Positions 26,377-36,845 of a stretch of 64,000 bases of DNA are shown here, in pieces (positions within the stretch are counted from its first letter, which is position 1; every line of letters starts with the position of its first letter). This stretch comes from UTCHB3 sp964431385 (GTDB lineage Bacteria; Bacteroidota; Ignavibacteria; Ignavibacteriales; Ignavibacteriaceae): NCBI GenBank assembly GCA_964431385.1, contig CAYSJM010000004.1, positions 52,283-116,282 on the forward strand, in the 5' to 3' direction. Below the pieces are notes generated by a model that had not been told where the DNA came from, did not search any database, and was given only the letters and a program-made list of their open reading frames with translations. The position numbers and the translations under genes were made by a program.

Positions 26377-27333
26377 TTATTTTATCTCTTCAAAGCCGCA
26401 GAAGTACCATTGGGTACCGGTTTTGGAGAGATAAATTCTCAGGTTGTTAAAAACGAGTTGTCTGCTTATTGAGTTAAGTGCTGTAGTCAGCATTTTTTTG
26501 TCATCTGAACTCGTGGCTTGATCAGTGTCAATAAATTTCTTGATTCTCAAAAGTCTGTCACGATCGGGCATGGTAATGAGCACGGGAGCTTTTGCCGGAT
26601 TAAAATTTTTCACAGTCTGAAATGAATAGAAAAATCGGGAGTAGGGTGCCATTCCCTTAGGGAAAATCATTTGTGGCGAAACAGAAGTTACAGATCCTCC
26701 ATTAAAAGTTGCATGAATAAATGGGGAGTTATCTTTTGTCAGCGTACTGACCCCCTCTTCACTTCCACTGATACCATATATCATCATTGAAGTAGCTGTA
26801 TTCAACAGTCCCGAGAGTGACGCATCGTCAAGGCGGGAAATTGAGAAATTATCTTTGCTGCCTGGTTTGTTTGTTCCTGGCCCCTTAACTGAAGCGGGCT
26901 TTTGGTAAATCACTTCTTTCATCAGGTTATCAACCTGTCTTACCCAGAATTTTTTATTCTTGAATTTTCTTATCAAATCCCGTTTAAGAAGTTCAGCGTC
27001 AAGTCTCTTTTTATAAAACCCCGTTGTCACTTTAAATTTCGTTTTTTTGTAAGCAGGGTCATCAAATATTTTGATGTTTAAACCTTTATTTGAGTAAGTT
27101 TTTGCACTGTTTTTGGCATCCGATTCAGAAGTGGATGAATAGAGTACCACGGTGTATAAATCACGGGGAATTGCAGGTGAAGCGGGAATTAATTCCGGAA
27201 CCGGTCCTGAGAGCGAATCGACGGTAAATCCGGGTGGATAAGCCGTAACTTTTGTAGAATCGCTTTTTTGAGCGGAAGCAGTGAAAAACAATACTCCAAT
27301 GATGATGGCTGATAGCAATAAAGATCGAGACAT
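26377..27333 (-). CDS. Exported SPOR-domain-like protein
   Basis: 318 residues. Signal peptide about 1-21 (LLLSAIIIGVLFFTASAQ). Residues about 58-140 (DLYTVVLYSSTSESDAKNSA, then FKVTTGFYKKRLDAELLKRDL and FWVRQVD) fit the SPOR fold, which binds denuded glycan strands of peptidoglycan. The C-terminal half (about 165-318) is not recognised. Likely periplasmic and wall-associated. Confidence 0.6.
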   Translation of the reverse strand: MSRSLLLSAIIIGVLFFTASAQKSDSTKVTAYPPGFTVDSLSGPVPELIPASPAIPRDLYTVVLYSSTSESDAKNSAKTYSNKGLNIKIFDDPAYKKTKFKVTTGFYKKRLDAELLKRDLIRKFKNKKFWVRQVDNLMKEVIYQKPASVKGPGTNKPGSKDNFSISRLDDASLSGLLNTATSMMIYGISGSEEGVSTLTKDNSPFIHATFNGGSVTSVSPQMIFPKGMAPYSRFFYSFQTVKNFNPAKAPVLITMPDRDRLLRIKKFIDTDQATSSDDKKMLTTALNSISRQLVFNNLRIYLSKTGTQWYFCGFEEIK

Positions 27334-27549
27334 TTGATCAATACTCCGTTTTACGACTTCAATATTTGTGCAAAAGAGAGATTTGAATGAAAGGTGTTTC
27401 CTCTTTTCATTCAGACCCCACTTCTAATTTAATCTATTCCTGCACAAAAATCAAAATTTTGTGTAAATTTCACAGCAATCTATTCATTTTTTTCATAATT
27501 TGCGTAAAGAAAATCACAAACTTTACGAGTAAATCCGCATACTTTCAAC

Positions 27550-28458
27550 ATGATCAAGAAATTAGACCGGGAACGGGTTGATGTTCAGATCGAAACTGTC
27601 GCTATCACAGATCCCGGCAAAGAAAGGGAGCGAAATGAAGATTATTTTGGCTACCTTTCCGGCGAGTTTGGGTTTCTATTTGTAGTCTGCGATGGCATGG
27701 GTGGCTCTGCGGGGGGTGAAGTCGCATCAAAAACTGCTGTTGATACGATTCTTGAACATTTTGATAGTGTGACTGAATATTATACGCCATATAAGGAATT
27801 GCAGGCAGCTTTTGCGAGAGCCAACACCAAAATCAGGCAGATAGCTTTAGAGCGACCCGAGTACGAAGGTATGGGTTCAACTGCGGTTGCAGCACTGATT
27901 ATGGATGATAAACTTACCCTTGCACATCTTGGTGACAGCCGAATTTATCTTTTCCGAAACAAAAAACTTTTTGCGGTTACCAAGGATCATTCGCTCGTTC
28001 AATCGCTTGTCGATCATAAAAAAATAAAAGCTTCCAAAGCCGCAAATCATGAACAGAAGCATATAATCACTAAAGCTTTGGGTCCTCGGGCGGCAGCGAC
28101 AGCTGAAGTATCAGATTTTATCAAACTTTACAATGGTGACAAACTTCTTCTTTGCACAGACGGACTGACGGGTGAGGTATCTGAGAGGGAGATTAAATCA
28201 ATCCTTAAAAAGAACGATATCGAAAAAGCTGCACAAATTCTTGTTGATACCGCGAATCTTAATGGTGGAAAAGATAATATTACGATACAATTAATTCAAA
28301 TTTCAGGGTGCAGTCAACTTCCCTTGGGTTATGTTGATAAAAACCCGGTCCACAAACAAAAAAAATATGAAAATATTTTTATCTGGTTCCTTTATTTGAT
28401 GACTCTTCTCCTCGTTTTAACATTGGGATACTTTTCCTTTAACGCATTCTTTAAGTGA
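27550..28458 (+). CDS. PP2C-family Ser/Thr phosphatase with membrane anchor
   Basis: 302 residues. PP2C motifs: DPGKERERNEDYFG (motif 1 Asp), VVCDGMGGSAGGEVAS (motif 2), GSTAVAALI, LAHLGDSRIYLF, LLLCTDGLTGEV and GGKDNITIQLIQ, giving the full set of metal-binding Asp residues. This is the PrpC/Stp type, reversing Ser/Thr kinase phosphorylation. A single C-terminal transmembrane segment (about 274-296) tethers the cytoplasmic domain. No partner kinase is in the window. Confidence 0.9.
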   Translation: MIKKLDRERVDVQIETVAITDPGKERERNEDYFGYLSGEFGFLFVVCDGMGGSAGGEVASKTAVDTILEHFDSVTEYYTPYKELQAAFARANTKIRQIALERPEYEGMGSTAVAALIMDDKLTLAHLGDSRIYLFRNKKLFAVTKDHSLVQSLVDHKKIKASKAANHEQKHIITKALGPRAAATAEVSDFIKLYNGDKLLLCTDGLTGEVSEREIKSILKKNDIEKAAQILVDTANLNGGKDNITIQLIQISGCSQLPLGYVDKNPVHKQKKYENIFIWFLYLMTLLLVLTLGYFSFNAFFK

Positions 28459-28617
28459 GTTGAATTATTAAAGGGTAGAAGCAGGGTACCAAAAAACAAT
28501 TTAATTCATCAAAAAGCAAACTTCATACCATTAATTTCATCTTTTTTTTGAAGAGTTTGATAATTAGATTTAACACTGAATTATTTTTTATTATGTAGTG
28601 AAAAATTGAGAATAAAA

Positions 28618-29157
28618 ATGAAAAAAATATCGTTTATATCAGCTTTATTGATGGTATTGTTATTTGCCGGGTGTGGAAAAAATCCACAGACTTACCTTGA
28701 AGAAGCACAAAAACTGATTGAAGGAAAGAAATTTAAAGATGCGATAAAAGTTTATGAAACCATGATTAAAGAGATGCCCGAAAGCGATTCGCTTGTGGTT
28801 GCATACTTTAACCTTGGTAACTTATACCGCATGCCTGAAGTTGCAGAAACATCAAAAGATAAACTGACTTCGATTGAAAATTACAAAAAGGTATTCGAGA
28901 AATTTCCAAAATCGCAATATGCTCCACTTGCTTTGTTTAACACCGGATATATTTATGGAAATGAGCTGAACGATATTAAAAACTCAACCGAGTATTACAA
29001 TCTTCTTATTAAGTCGTTCCCTGAACACGAACTCGCTCAAATTGCAAAGAAAGATATGGAAACTTTGGGTAAGTCACCCGAAGAACTCCTGAACGAAGCT
29101 CTAAAGCAACGCGAAAAAGATGCAAAAGAAGGCAAAAAAGAAGTTGCACATCCATAA
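28618..29157 (+). CDS. TPR-repeat lipoprotein
   Basis: 179 residues from ATG 28618. Signal peptide with a lipobox LLFAGC (Cys at about residue 18). Tetratricopeptide-like helices follow: YLEEAQKLIEGKKFKDAIKVYETM, VVAYFNLGNLY, and SIENYKKVFEKFPKSQYAPLALFNTGYIY. It resembles YfiO/BamD-type small TPR lipoproteins, but is shorter. It precedes the DUF58 gene by 18 bp. Role unknown; protein-protein scaffolding on a membrane is likely. Confidence 0.8.
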   Translation: MKKISFISALLMVLLFAGCGKNPQTYLEEAQKLIEGKKFKDAIKVYETMIKEMPESDSLVVAYFNLGNLYRMPEVAETSKDKLTSIENYKKVFEKFPKSQYAPLALFNTGYIYGNELNDIKNSTEYYNLLIKSFPEHELAQIAKKDMETLGKSPEELLNEALKQREKDAKEGKKEVAHP

Positions 29158-29175
29158 TCTGCAACTGAAAGTTTA

Positions 29176-30078
29176 ATGGCACTTAAAGGCAATGAGGATC
29201 ACAGAAAATATCTCGATCCAGCCGTCATTTCAAAACTCGCCTCTCTTGACATAAAAACAAAATTTGTGGTTGAGGGCTTCATGCTTGGTTTGCACAGAAG
29301 CCCCTACCACGGTTTTAGTATCGAATTTTCCCAGCACAGACCCTATATTCAAGGCGACTCCCTAAAGGATGTTGACTGGAAAATATATGGCAAGACCGAC
29401 CGTTACTTCATCAAACAATACGAGGAAGAAACCAATCTTAAGGCACATATCCTGTTGGATACCAGTGGTTCGATGAAGTTTGCTTCTGAAGGCAACATTT
29501 CAAAATTGGAATATGGCAAGATTCTTGCATCTGTACTCTCTTTTATGCTTATTAAGCAGAATGATGCTGCCGGACTTTACTTGTATAGCGACAAGATAGA
29601 GAAAATTTTACCTCCAAAAGCCACCCGCATTTATCTTGATGAGATTATGAAAGCCTTGGTTTCGGTAGAAGGAAGTGGGGTTACGGATACAGCAGGTGCA
29701 GTTTCAGGGATTGCGGATAAAATTACCCGGCGGGGAATGATTGTTGTGATATCCGATCTTTTTGAGGGTCCGGAAAAAATACTCGAAGCTATTAAAAAAC
29801 TGACTATTTCAAAAAGTAAAGTTGTTGTATTTCAGATAGTTGACCCCCTCGAGCGGAGTTTCGCATTTAATCGGGATGCAATTTTTAAGGATATGGAAAC
29901 GGGAGCTGAGCTTTCAACTCAACCGCAACAAATAGCCAAAGCTTACAGGGACGCCTTCGAATCGTTCATTGCAACCATTAAATCAGGATGTTTGAACAGC
30001 GGAATAGATTATAATCTCATAGAAACCTCTCAGCCTTTTGATGTACCTATATCAACATTTCTCAAAAAGAAGGGGTAA
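29176..30078 (+). CDS. DUF58 (von Willebrand-like) protein
   Basis: 300 residues. The DUF58 signature GFSIEFSQHRPYIQGDSLKDVDWK (about 49-70), followed by a von Willebrand A-like fold with MIDAS residues LLDTSGSMKFASEG (about 93-106) and the strand VVVFQIVDPLERSF. Such proteins usually sit with MoxR ATPases in a chaperone/protein-maturation module, but no moxR gene is next to it here. No signal or membrane segment. Confidence 0.88.
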   Translation: MALKGNEDHRKYLDPAVISKLASLDIKTKFVVEGFMLGLHRSPYHGFSIEFSQHRPYIQGDSLKDVDWKIYGKTDRYFIKQYEEETNLKAHILLDTSGSMKFASEGNISKLEYGKILASVLSFMLIKQNDAAGLYLYSDKIEKILPPKATRIYLDEIMKALVSVEGSGVTDTAGAVSGIADKITRRGMIVVISDLFEGPEKILEAIKKLTISKSKVVVFQIVDPLERSFAFNRDAIFKDMETGAELSTQPQQIAKAYRDAFESFIATIKSGCLNSGIDYNLIETSQPFDVPISTFLKKKG

Positions 30079-30332
30079 CCACTTCAATTTTTCTCTTCAA
30101 CATCCCTTTAATCTCCCTGTTTATTAGTAAAAATTCCATTCCTTTGAATTAATTAACCATTTTGCATTTAAAAGCTATAAATAATTGCACTATTTCACAT
30201 GAAGTGGAAAAAAAAATTACTATTTTACTAAAAGGCATTTGATTTTTTATATACCTTGGAAGAGTCTCACAACTTCCCGGAGAGATTAATCTGTACACTA
30301 AAAACAAAGCACTAAATTTAGCAATTTTTGTA

Positions 30333-33300
30333 TTGCTCTATGCAGTTTTGGTAACTATTGGGGTCAAGATCCAAATAGGGGAAGAATCAATTGCTCCTTA
30401 CTGGCCAGCCAGTGCCTTCCTTCTCGCCTCACTATTTTATTTTGATCGAAAAGACCATTTATTAATCGGTCTTCTTGCGATGATTCCACATACACTTCTG
30501 AATATGTCTGTGGGGAGTGGTCTGCTCGTCTCATTCTGCTTCTCAATTGCAAATATTGGGACAACCCAACTTCAATTTGAATTTTTAAGGCGTGTTTGTC
30601 CTAATCTTACGGATTTTGATGATACTCTTGCTATCGTTTATTTTATTATTAGCGGATTTGTCAAGAGTGTGGCTGCTGCATCTATGGGTGCACTGTCGAT
30701 CTCTTTATTCTCACCATCGAGTGGAAGTTCTATCGAGGTTATAAAAGTTTGGGCTTCTGCAGAGTGGGTTTGTCTCTTGTTTCTTGCTCCCGTGTTCTAC
30801 CTTTTGGCTAAGGATGGTGTAAAAATTCAGATTGCAGGTATTTCTAACAGGAAACTGATTGAAGGTTTTCTGCTTGCTTTATATATTACGGGAATAGCAA
30901 TCTTTGCCCAGACACAAATTAGTGAACAAAGAGGATTCCTCTTCAAATATCTTGCAATGCCCGGAATTATTTGGTCATTGTTCCGATTTAAACCCCGAAC
31001 CACCGTACATGTACTGCTTGGCTTTTTCCTGTTGATGATTGTTCATTTATTGGAAAATGAAGGAATTTATCGATTTAAACAAGAAGAGTTAAAAACAGCT
31101 GTTCTTGATATGAACTTGTTTGCATCCATAACCGGCTCAATCTCTCTCTTTATCATCGTCTCTTTGGCTCAACAACGGAAAGTGTTCGACTTGATGGAGT
31201 CAGGTAGAAATAGACTCAAAGCAATTTTTGAGGATGCCCCCGTTCCTTATATTATTCTTGATGGAAACGGAGTTATCGTAAGATGTAATGATGAATTCTG
31301 CAGAATGGTGAATGAGAAAGGGGATTGTCATAAAAACAGTTTAGTTACTGACATAATGACAATTGAATCTGTGGCAAAGTTTGAAAGGTTTATTGCATCC
31401 GGTCGTGATGAATTCGAAGATAAAATTGAATTTCTATCTGATAAGGCTGAAAAGATTATTGTAAAATTCAGAATGCGAAGAAGCAGTGGGGCAGAATCTC
31501 TTTTCTACTGTTCAATGGAGAACATATCTGAGAAGTATCAGATTGAATCTGCTGCCCGTTCTGCTGAAGATAGATACAGATATCTGTTTAATCACTCGCC
31601 CGAAGGGATTTTAGTCCTTGATCCAACAACTTTCAGGATTACGGAATATAACCTCGTGGCAGCCCAGCTTTTGGGATCAAGCAAAGAGGAAGCGGCGAAT
31701 TTCCTGCAGGTTCTGAAACTTGGAAAAGATGTTGAACAAAATTTGATTAAAACCATAAATGGTGGTGATGTTTTTACCGGTACCGTAAATCTGGCAAAGC
31801 CCGCCGGAGAGAAAGTGTTCCTCGAATTTACAGTCAGCCGGGTTGTGATAAATAATAGACACTCGCTGATCTCCACCGTAAGAGATGTAACCAATCAGAA
31901 GATATCCGAGAGGATGAGACGCTTAAACAGACTCAGACTTGAGTCACTATTAAGACTTAAAGAGAGTATCTCGGCAAACAATCTCGAATTTCTTGGTGAG
32001 GTTGCAGAAGAGGCTAAGATTGTTACAGAAGCTTTTGAAAGTATAGCTTTCTTTTTTGATGAAAATGAAGTTTTGGTTGCTCACTACAAAGATGAGATTC
32101 TCTTAAGCAGTGCCTTCAGTTATGCTGAATTTGGAACAAGCAGAATAGCCGAAGATTGGGAAGATCTCTTCACTCAAAAAACACCATTTGCGACAACGCG
32201 AGACTTTAGGGGGTCTTCAAGTGTGAATTTTATCGGATTTCCGGCTACTGATCAAAAATATCCTGAAATTGCAATTGGGGTGGTCACTCAATCGGATATA
32301 AACGAGGGAGATATCGACCACTTCACACTCTTTTCCGAGTCAATAAAAAATGTTGTTTCAATAAAAGCAGCTGATATTGAGAAAAGATATCTACTGCTTG
32401 CTGTTGAGCAAAACACTGCTTCAATTGTCATCACCGATACAAGAGGAAATATCAAGTATGTTAATCCTAAATTTGAAGAGATAACAGGCTACAGTTTTGA
32501 TGAAGTGAAGGGACAAAATCCGAGAGTGCTTAAGTCAGGCGAAACTTCCTCTGTGGAATACAAACAGATGTGGGAGACAATTTCTGCGGGTCGAGGATGG
32601 AAAGGTGTTTTTCACAACAGAAGAAAAAATGGAGAGTTATTCTGGGAATCTGCCTCCTTATCGCCGATTAAAGATCACCTTGGGATAGTCACCGGGTATC
32701 TCGCAATTAAAGATGACATTTCCATCGAAAAACAGATGGAAGAGGATTTAACTCGCAGAGAAAAAAGATTCCATACGCTTTGGGAGCATTCTCTTGATGC
32801 AATGCGACTTACTGACTCTCAAGGTCACCTCATAATGGTGAATGAGGCGTATTGTAAACTCTTTGGTTTACCAAAAGAAGACCTGATTGGAAAGAATTTT
32901 ACCGATTATCTCGATCCAAACGATCACCAGAATGCGGTAGAGCGTTACAAAACAAAGTTTGCTGCCAGATCGATACCCAATTACCAGGAGGCTTTGCTTC
33001 ACCTTAAGAATGGTGACAGAATATGGGTGAATATCCTCAGTCGCTTCATGGAATATGTTGACGGTGAGATGCATTTGTTGAGTATCTTCAGAGATATTAC
33101 CAATATCAAGCGTCGTGAATCAGAACTTAATGATGCTCGCTACAGAGCTGAGACGATGAGTAAACTTAAGAGTATTTTCCTTGCGAATATGAGTCACGAA
33201 CTGCGTACACCGCTTATAAACATAATGGGTTATGCTGAAATTCTTATGGACGAAGTGGAGGATGAGGGAAACCGGGAGATGCTTTCCTCTATTGTGAATG

Positions 33301-34250
33301 GTGGGGAACGACTGCGCGATACACTTAACTCTTTACTCGATCTTTCAAATCTTGAGTCGGATAAAACCGATACACTTTTCTCTGTTTACGAGTTGAACAG
33401 TATAGCAAATAGAATTTATCGCGAATTTGAGGAAGCTGCAATTGCAAAAGGACTTCAATATCAGATAGAATTGAATGAAATTGCACCGAGAGCACTTTTT
33501 GACGAAAAACTTTTGACCCAGGTCTTGCGGAATTTGGTGAATAATGCCATTAAATATACCGACGCAGGACTTGTAAAAGTGGTTACCGGGCTCTCTGGGT
33601 CAGGTAAACAAAAAACATCCTTCGTTAAAGTGATAGACTCCGGTATCGGAATTCCTGACGAGATGAAAGAACAGATATTTGAACCTTTCCGTCAGGTAAG
33701 CGAGGGAAATGGCAGAAAGTATGAAGGGGCTGGCTTGGGTCTTACTATTGCCAAAAAGTATGTTGAGTTGATGGCAGGCGAGTTGACAGTTGAGAGTGAG
33801 TTTGGTTCCGGTTCTGTATTCGAAATTGGGTTTATTTCAGAAAATGAATTTGACGATTATGAATTGGATCCTGAATCACTCGACAAAAAGAGGATATTGA
33901 TTGTTGAGGATGATCCCGTTTGCGCAAATTTAATGAAGATGTACCTCTTAAAAGCTTATGATATCACCGTGGTAAATATGGGAGAGCATGCTCTTGAACT
34001 CTTGAGTGAGGCGAAGTTCGATTTGTTGATTTTGGATATAAACCTTCCCGGTGGAATGAGCGGTGGAGAGATCGCACACATAGTAAGAGAGATGGAAGTA
34101 TATCAAAACACTCCTTTAGTGGCAATCACAGCGTTTTCACTCCCCGGTGATCAACAGAGATTCACAGAATCAGGTTTTAACTGTTTCATCGAAAAGCCAT
34201 TCAAAAGAGAAGACTTCACTTCACGAATAGAAGAATTGTTAAAAGACTAA
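30333..34250 (+). CDS. MASE1-PAS-PAS-GAF-PAS-PAS hybrid sensor histidine kinase
   Basis: About 1305 residues. Order: MASE1 multi-pass membrane sensor (1-280), PAS1 (about 290-400), PAS2 (410-520), GAF-like (530-680), PAS3 (688-800; TGYSFDEVKGQNPRVLKSGE), PAS4 (809-925), HisKA with H-box MSHELRTPLIN (about 953), HATPase with N-box NLVNNAIKY and EGAGLGLTIAKKY, and a receiver (about 1187-1300; IVEDDP, LDINLPGGMSGGE, EKPFKRED). It is a phosphorelay kinase; the final acceptor is not adjacent. Start: TTG 30333 is the first conventional codon but lacks a ribosome site and cuts into the first membrane helix; the frame is open back to 30243, and a CTG at 30291 follows GGAGAG, a plausible true start. 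Convergent with the next kinase by a 4-nt overlap. Confidence 0.88.
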   Translation: MLYAVLVTIGVKIQIGEESIAPYWPASAFLLASLFYFDRKDHLLIGLLAMIPHTLLNMSVGSGLLVSFCFSIANIGTTQLQFEFLRRVCPNLTDFDDTLAIVYFIISGFVKSVAAASMGALSISLFSPSSGSSIEVIKVWASAEWVCLLFLAPVFYLLAKDGVKIQIAGISNRKLIEGFLLALYITGIAIFAQTQISEQRGFLFKYLAMPGIIWSLFRFKPRTTVHVLLGFFLLMIVHLLENEGIYRFKQEELKTAVLDMNLFASITGSISLFIIVSLAQQRKVFDLMESGRNRLKAIFEDAPVPYIILDGNGVIVRCNDEFCRMVNEKGDCHKNSLVTDIMTIESVAKFERFIASGRDEFEDKIEFLSDKAEKIIVKFRMRRSSGAESLFYCSMENISEKYQIESAARSAEDRYRYLFNHSPEGILVLDPTTFRITEYNLVAAQLLGSSKEEAANFLQVLKLGKDVEQNLIKTINGGDVFTGTVNLAKPAGEKVFLEFTVSRVVINNRHSLISTVRDVTNQKISERMRRLNRLRLESLLRLKESISANNLEFLGEVAEEAKIVTEAFESIAFFFDENEVLVAHYKDEILLSSAFSYAEFGTSRIAEDWEDLFTQKTPFATTRDFRGSSSVNFIGFPATDQKYPEIAIGVVTQSDINEGDIDHFTLFSESIKNVVSIKAADIEKRYLLLAVEQNTASIVITDTRGNIKYVNPKFEEITGYSFDEVKGQNPRVLKSGETSSVEYKQMWETISAGRGWKGVFHNRRKNGELFWESASLSPIKDHLGIVTGYLAIKDDISIEKQMEEDLTRREKRFHTLWEHSLDAMRLTDSQGHLIMVNEAYCKLFGLPKEDLIGKNFTDYLDPNDHQNAVERYKTKFAARSIPNYQEALLHLKNGDRIWVNILSRFMEYVDGEMHLLSIFRDITNIKRRESELNDARYRAETMSKLKSIFLANMSHELRTPLINIMGYAEILMDEVEDEGNREMLSSIVNGGERLRDTLNSLLDLSNLESDKTDTLFSVYELNSIANRIYREFEEAAIAKGLQYQIELNEIAPRALFDEKLLTQVLRNLVNNAIKYTDAGLVKVVTGLSGSGKQKTSFVKVIDSGIGIPDEMKEQIFEPFRQVSEGNGRKYEGAGLGLTIAKKYVELMAGELTVESEFGSGSVFEIGFISENEFDDYELDPESLDKKRILIVEDDPVCANLMKMYLLKAYDITVVNMGEHALELLSEAKFDLLILDINLPGGMSGGEIAHIVREMEVYQNTPLVAITAFSLPGDQQRFTESGFNCFIEKPFKREDFTSRIEELLKD

Positions 34251-35470
34251 CTGTGTCCTATTTTATTCAGGATAATCTTAAAAGTTGTTCCTTCACCCGG
34301 AGCCGAATTACTGACAAAGATTTTACCAGAATGATACTCTTCTATAATTCTCTTCGAGAGGCTTAGACCTAAACCCCAACCTCGTTTCTTAGTGCTGTAA
34401 CCCGGTCTAAAAACATCTTTCCTCCTCTTTAAATCGATACCCTTCCCATTATCTTTAACTTCGATTTCAATCTTATTCTTCACATCTGCAATACTTATTA
34501 AAATTCGACCCGAAGAATGGTCGATTGCATCGAGAGCATTTTTCACCAGATTTTCTATTACCCAGCCAAAAAGTTCTCTGTTCAGCATGGCTTCAGCTGT
34601 ATTATCTCCTTCGAGGATGAGTTCAACTTTTTTACCAAGTCTTGGGAGTCGCCTGCTAAAATACTCATATATTTCTGTTAGACTGTCTTTTACATTTTCC
34701 TTTTTCAGTTCGGCTTTTGAACCGATTTTGGAGAACCTGTTCGTTATTCTGCTCAGTTTTTGAACATCGTTATTAATTTCTTCGGCTGTGTCCAGCACTT
34801 TATCGGGATCATTATAATTAAGCTTAAGCAGCTCGATCCAACCCATCAAACTGGTTAGTGGCGTTCCAAACTGGTGGGCAGTTTCTTTTGCCATACCGAC
34901 CCAAATATTACTCTGTTCACTTCTTTTTATCTGGCTAAAACCTATATAAGCGGTAAAAACAAATAAAAATGCAATCAGCATCTGAACATAAGGGAAAAAG
35001 CGGAGTTGAGTTACGAGGGTTGATTCACCAAAGTGGATTTTATTCAGTACAAGCGTATCAGAGCCGAGTACATGTTTTACAATAATGGGGGAATTTGCAT
35101 CATCCATCGAGAGGATTTTGTCTTTAAAAAACTGTTGTAGCTTCGCTTTCGAAAGGGAAGAGTCCAATTTTACATTACGGAAGTTTTGGGCACCGGTAAC
35201 ATCAACATTATCTTTGGCATCGGAAAGGATAACTTCAAAATCAATCGGTTGAATTATATTTTCAAGAAGGAAGGTGAGGTCTGTATTATCTTCAGAATTG
35301 GCGATGTACTCAAGAGTGTTTGCATAGAGTTGCACAATTTGCCTTTCTCGAGCCTGGAGTTTTTGAACTATAGTATGGGTGTAATACAGGGTACCGGCAG
35401 CAATCAATAGGGCAGAAAAAATAAGAGCCATTTTGATGTTAGCGGTAGCGGGTCCTCCCGACATTTTCAC
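34247..35470 (-). CDS. Two-TM sensor histidine kinase
   Basis: 407 residues. TM1 about 13-31, an extracytoplasmic region (about 32-155), TM2 about 158-178. The dimerisation/H-box is AKETAHQFGTPLTSLMGWIELL (the QFGTPLTS form rather than the common LRTPL), then HATPase motifs VIENLVKNALDAID, DNGKGID and GWGLGLSLSKRI. No receiver gene is adjacent. It follows STAS and purA on the same strand by 87 bp, and could be the distal gene of that unit. Confidence 0.85.
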   Translation of the reverse strand: MKMSGGPATANIKMALIFSALLIAAGTLYYTHTIVQKLQARERQIVQLYANTLEYIANSEDNTDLTFLLENIIQPIDFEVILSDAKDNVDVTGAQNFRNVKLDSSLSKAKLQQFFKDKILSMDDANSPIIVKHVLGSDTLVLNKIHFGESTLVTQLRFFPYVQMLIAFLFVFTAYIGFSQIKRSEQSNIWVGMAKETAHQFGTPLTSLMGWIELLKLNYNDPDKVLDTAEEINNDVQKLSRITNRFSKIGSKAELKKENVKDSLTEIYEYFSRRLPRLGKKVELILEGDNTAEAMLNRELFGWVIENLVKNALDAIDHSSGRILISIADVKNKIEIEVKDNGKGIDLKRRKDVFRPGYSTKKRGWGLGLSLSKRIIEEYHSGKIFVSNSAPGEGTTFKIILNKIGHS

Positions 35471-35557
35471 GGTCTATCTCCGGATAATTGTAGAAATTCT
35501 ATATCTCAAACTTAAGGGAAGAGAGGAAAGAAAGAAATGTAAATAACTATCGACAGC

Positions 35558-36829
35558 TTAGCTTGTGAAGAAAGTCTGCTCTCTATTAGGACCTACCGAC
35601 ACAATCGTGACATTCATACCGGCTTTTTGTGAGATAAAATCGATATACTCTTTGGCTTTTTCCGGCAGATCAGAATACGATGTGCAGTTTGAAGTGTCAC
35701 AATTCCACCCCTCAACTGATTCATAAACAGGCTCACACTCATTCAGAATATCACAATCGACGGGGAAGTTTGAGAGCAATTTCCCTTTGTGCATGTATCC
35801 GGTTGCAACCTTAATTTCAGGGAAGGTATCCAACACATCCATTTTGGTGAGGGCAACTGAAGTGGTTCCGTTGATCATACAAGAATAACGCACGAGGAAG
35901 GCATCGAACCAGCCGCATCTTCGCGGTCTGCCTGTAGTGGCACCAAACTCAAAACCTTTTGCTCTCAGTTTTTCGCCTGTTTCATCCAGCAGTTCGGTAG
36001 GGAATGGACCTTCGCCGACTCGTGTGGTGTATGCTTTTATTATAGCTGTAACTTCCTCAATTTTTGTGGGTGGGATTCCCGTTCCTGTGCATGCACCACC
36101 TGAAGTGGGATGTGAGGAAGTAACATAGGGGTAGGTTCCGTGGTCAACATCTAGCAGGGCTCCTTGTGCCCCCTCAAGGAGGACGGACTTACCTTCGGCT
36201 ATCGCTTTATTTAAATAGGAAGGAACATCTTTTACATAAGGATCAATTTCTCTGTCGAAAGCGAGGTATGTTTCGATAATCTTTTCAACATCGAGTCGGT
36301 CACTTTTATAGTAGTCGGCAAGAAGATTATTCTTTTCTTCCAGGTTTTCTCTGATTTTTCTTTCAAGTTTCACAGGGTCGAGCAGATCGATAATCCTGAT
36401 ACCTTTTCGTGCGTACTTGTCTATATAGCAGGGACCAATTCCTTTGCCTGTGGTTCCAATTTTTGATTTCCCTTTTTCGTTCAGGGAGTCAATAATTTTA
36501 TGATAAGGCATTATGAGGTGGGCATTCTGGCTTATAAAAAGTCTTCCCTCAACTGAAATATTATTCTTCCTCAAGAGTTCAATTTCCTCGAGAAGTGCGG
36601 CAGGATCTATGACGACACCATTTCCGATAACACAAACTACGCCATCCCTTAATATCCCGGAGGGAATCAGGTGAAGTACAAATTTTTTACCGTTAATCTG
36701 GATTGTGTGACCGGCATTCGCTCCACCCTGGTATCTGGCTACAATTCCATGAGTTTCGCTGAGAATATCTACAATTTTGCCTTTGCCTTCATCGCCCCAC
36801 TGTCCGCCTACTATTACAGTTACACTCAT
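35558..36829 (-). CDS. purA: Adenylosuccinate synthetase
   Basis: 423 residues, full length. GGQWGDEGKGKIVD (GTP loop, catalytic Asp), GGANAGHTI (catalytic His), TTGKGIGPCYIDK, GAQGALLDVDHGTYPYVTSS, and TTGRPRRCGWFDA are all intact. It joins IMP and aspartate using GTP, the first committed step to AMP. It lies 16 bp downstream of a STAS-domain gene on the same strand, an uncommon arrangement. Confidence 0.97.
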   Translation of the reverse strand: MSVTVIVGGQWGDEGKGKIVDILSETHGIVARYQGGANAGHTIQINGKKFVLHLIPSGILRDGVVCVIGNGVVIDPAALLEEIELLRKNNISVEGRLFISQNAHLIMPYHKIIDSLNEKGKSKIGTTGKGIGPCYIDKYARKGIRIIDLLDPVKLERKIRENLEEKNNLLADYYKSDRLDVEKIIETYLAFDREIDPYVKDVPSYLNKAIAEGKSVLLEGAQGALLDVDHGTYPYVTSSHPTSGGACTGTGIPPTKIEEVTAIIKAYTTRVGEGPFPTELLDETGEKLRAKGFEFGATTGRPRRCGWFDAFLVRYSCMINGTTSVALTKMDVLDTFPEIKVATGYMHKGKLLSNFPVDCDILNECEPVYESVEGWNCDTSNCTSYSDLPEKAKEYIDFISQKAGMNVTIVSVGPNREQTFFTS

Positions 36830-36845
36830 AATGCTCTTATTTAAA

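Noticed and set aside
36505..36520. A TCATTATGA-like site in purA
   Set aside because: It is inside coding sequence and reads GCATTATGAG, one base off at the arm.
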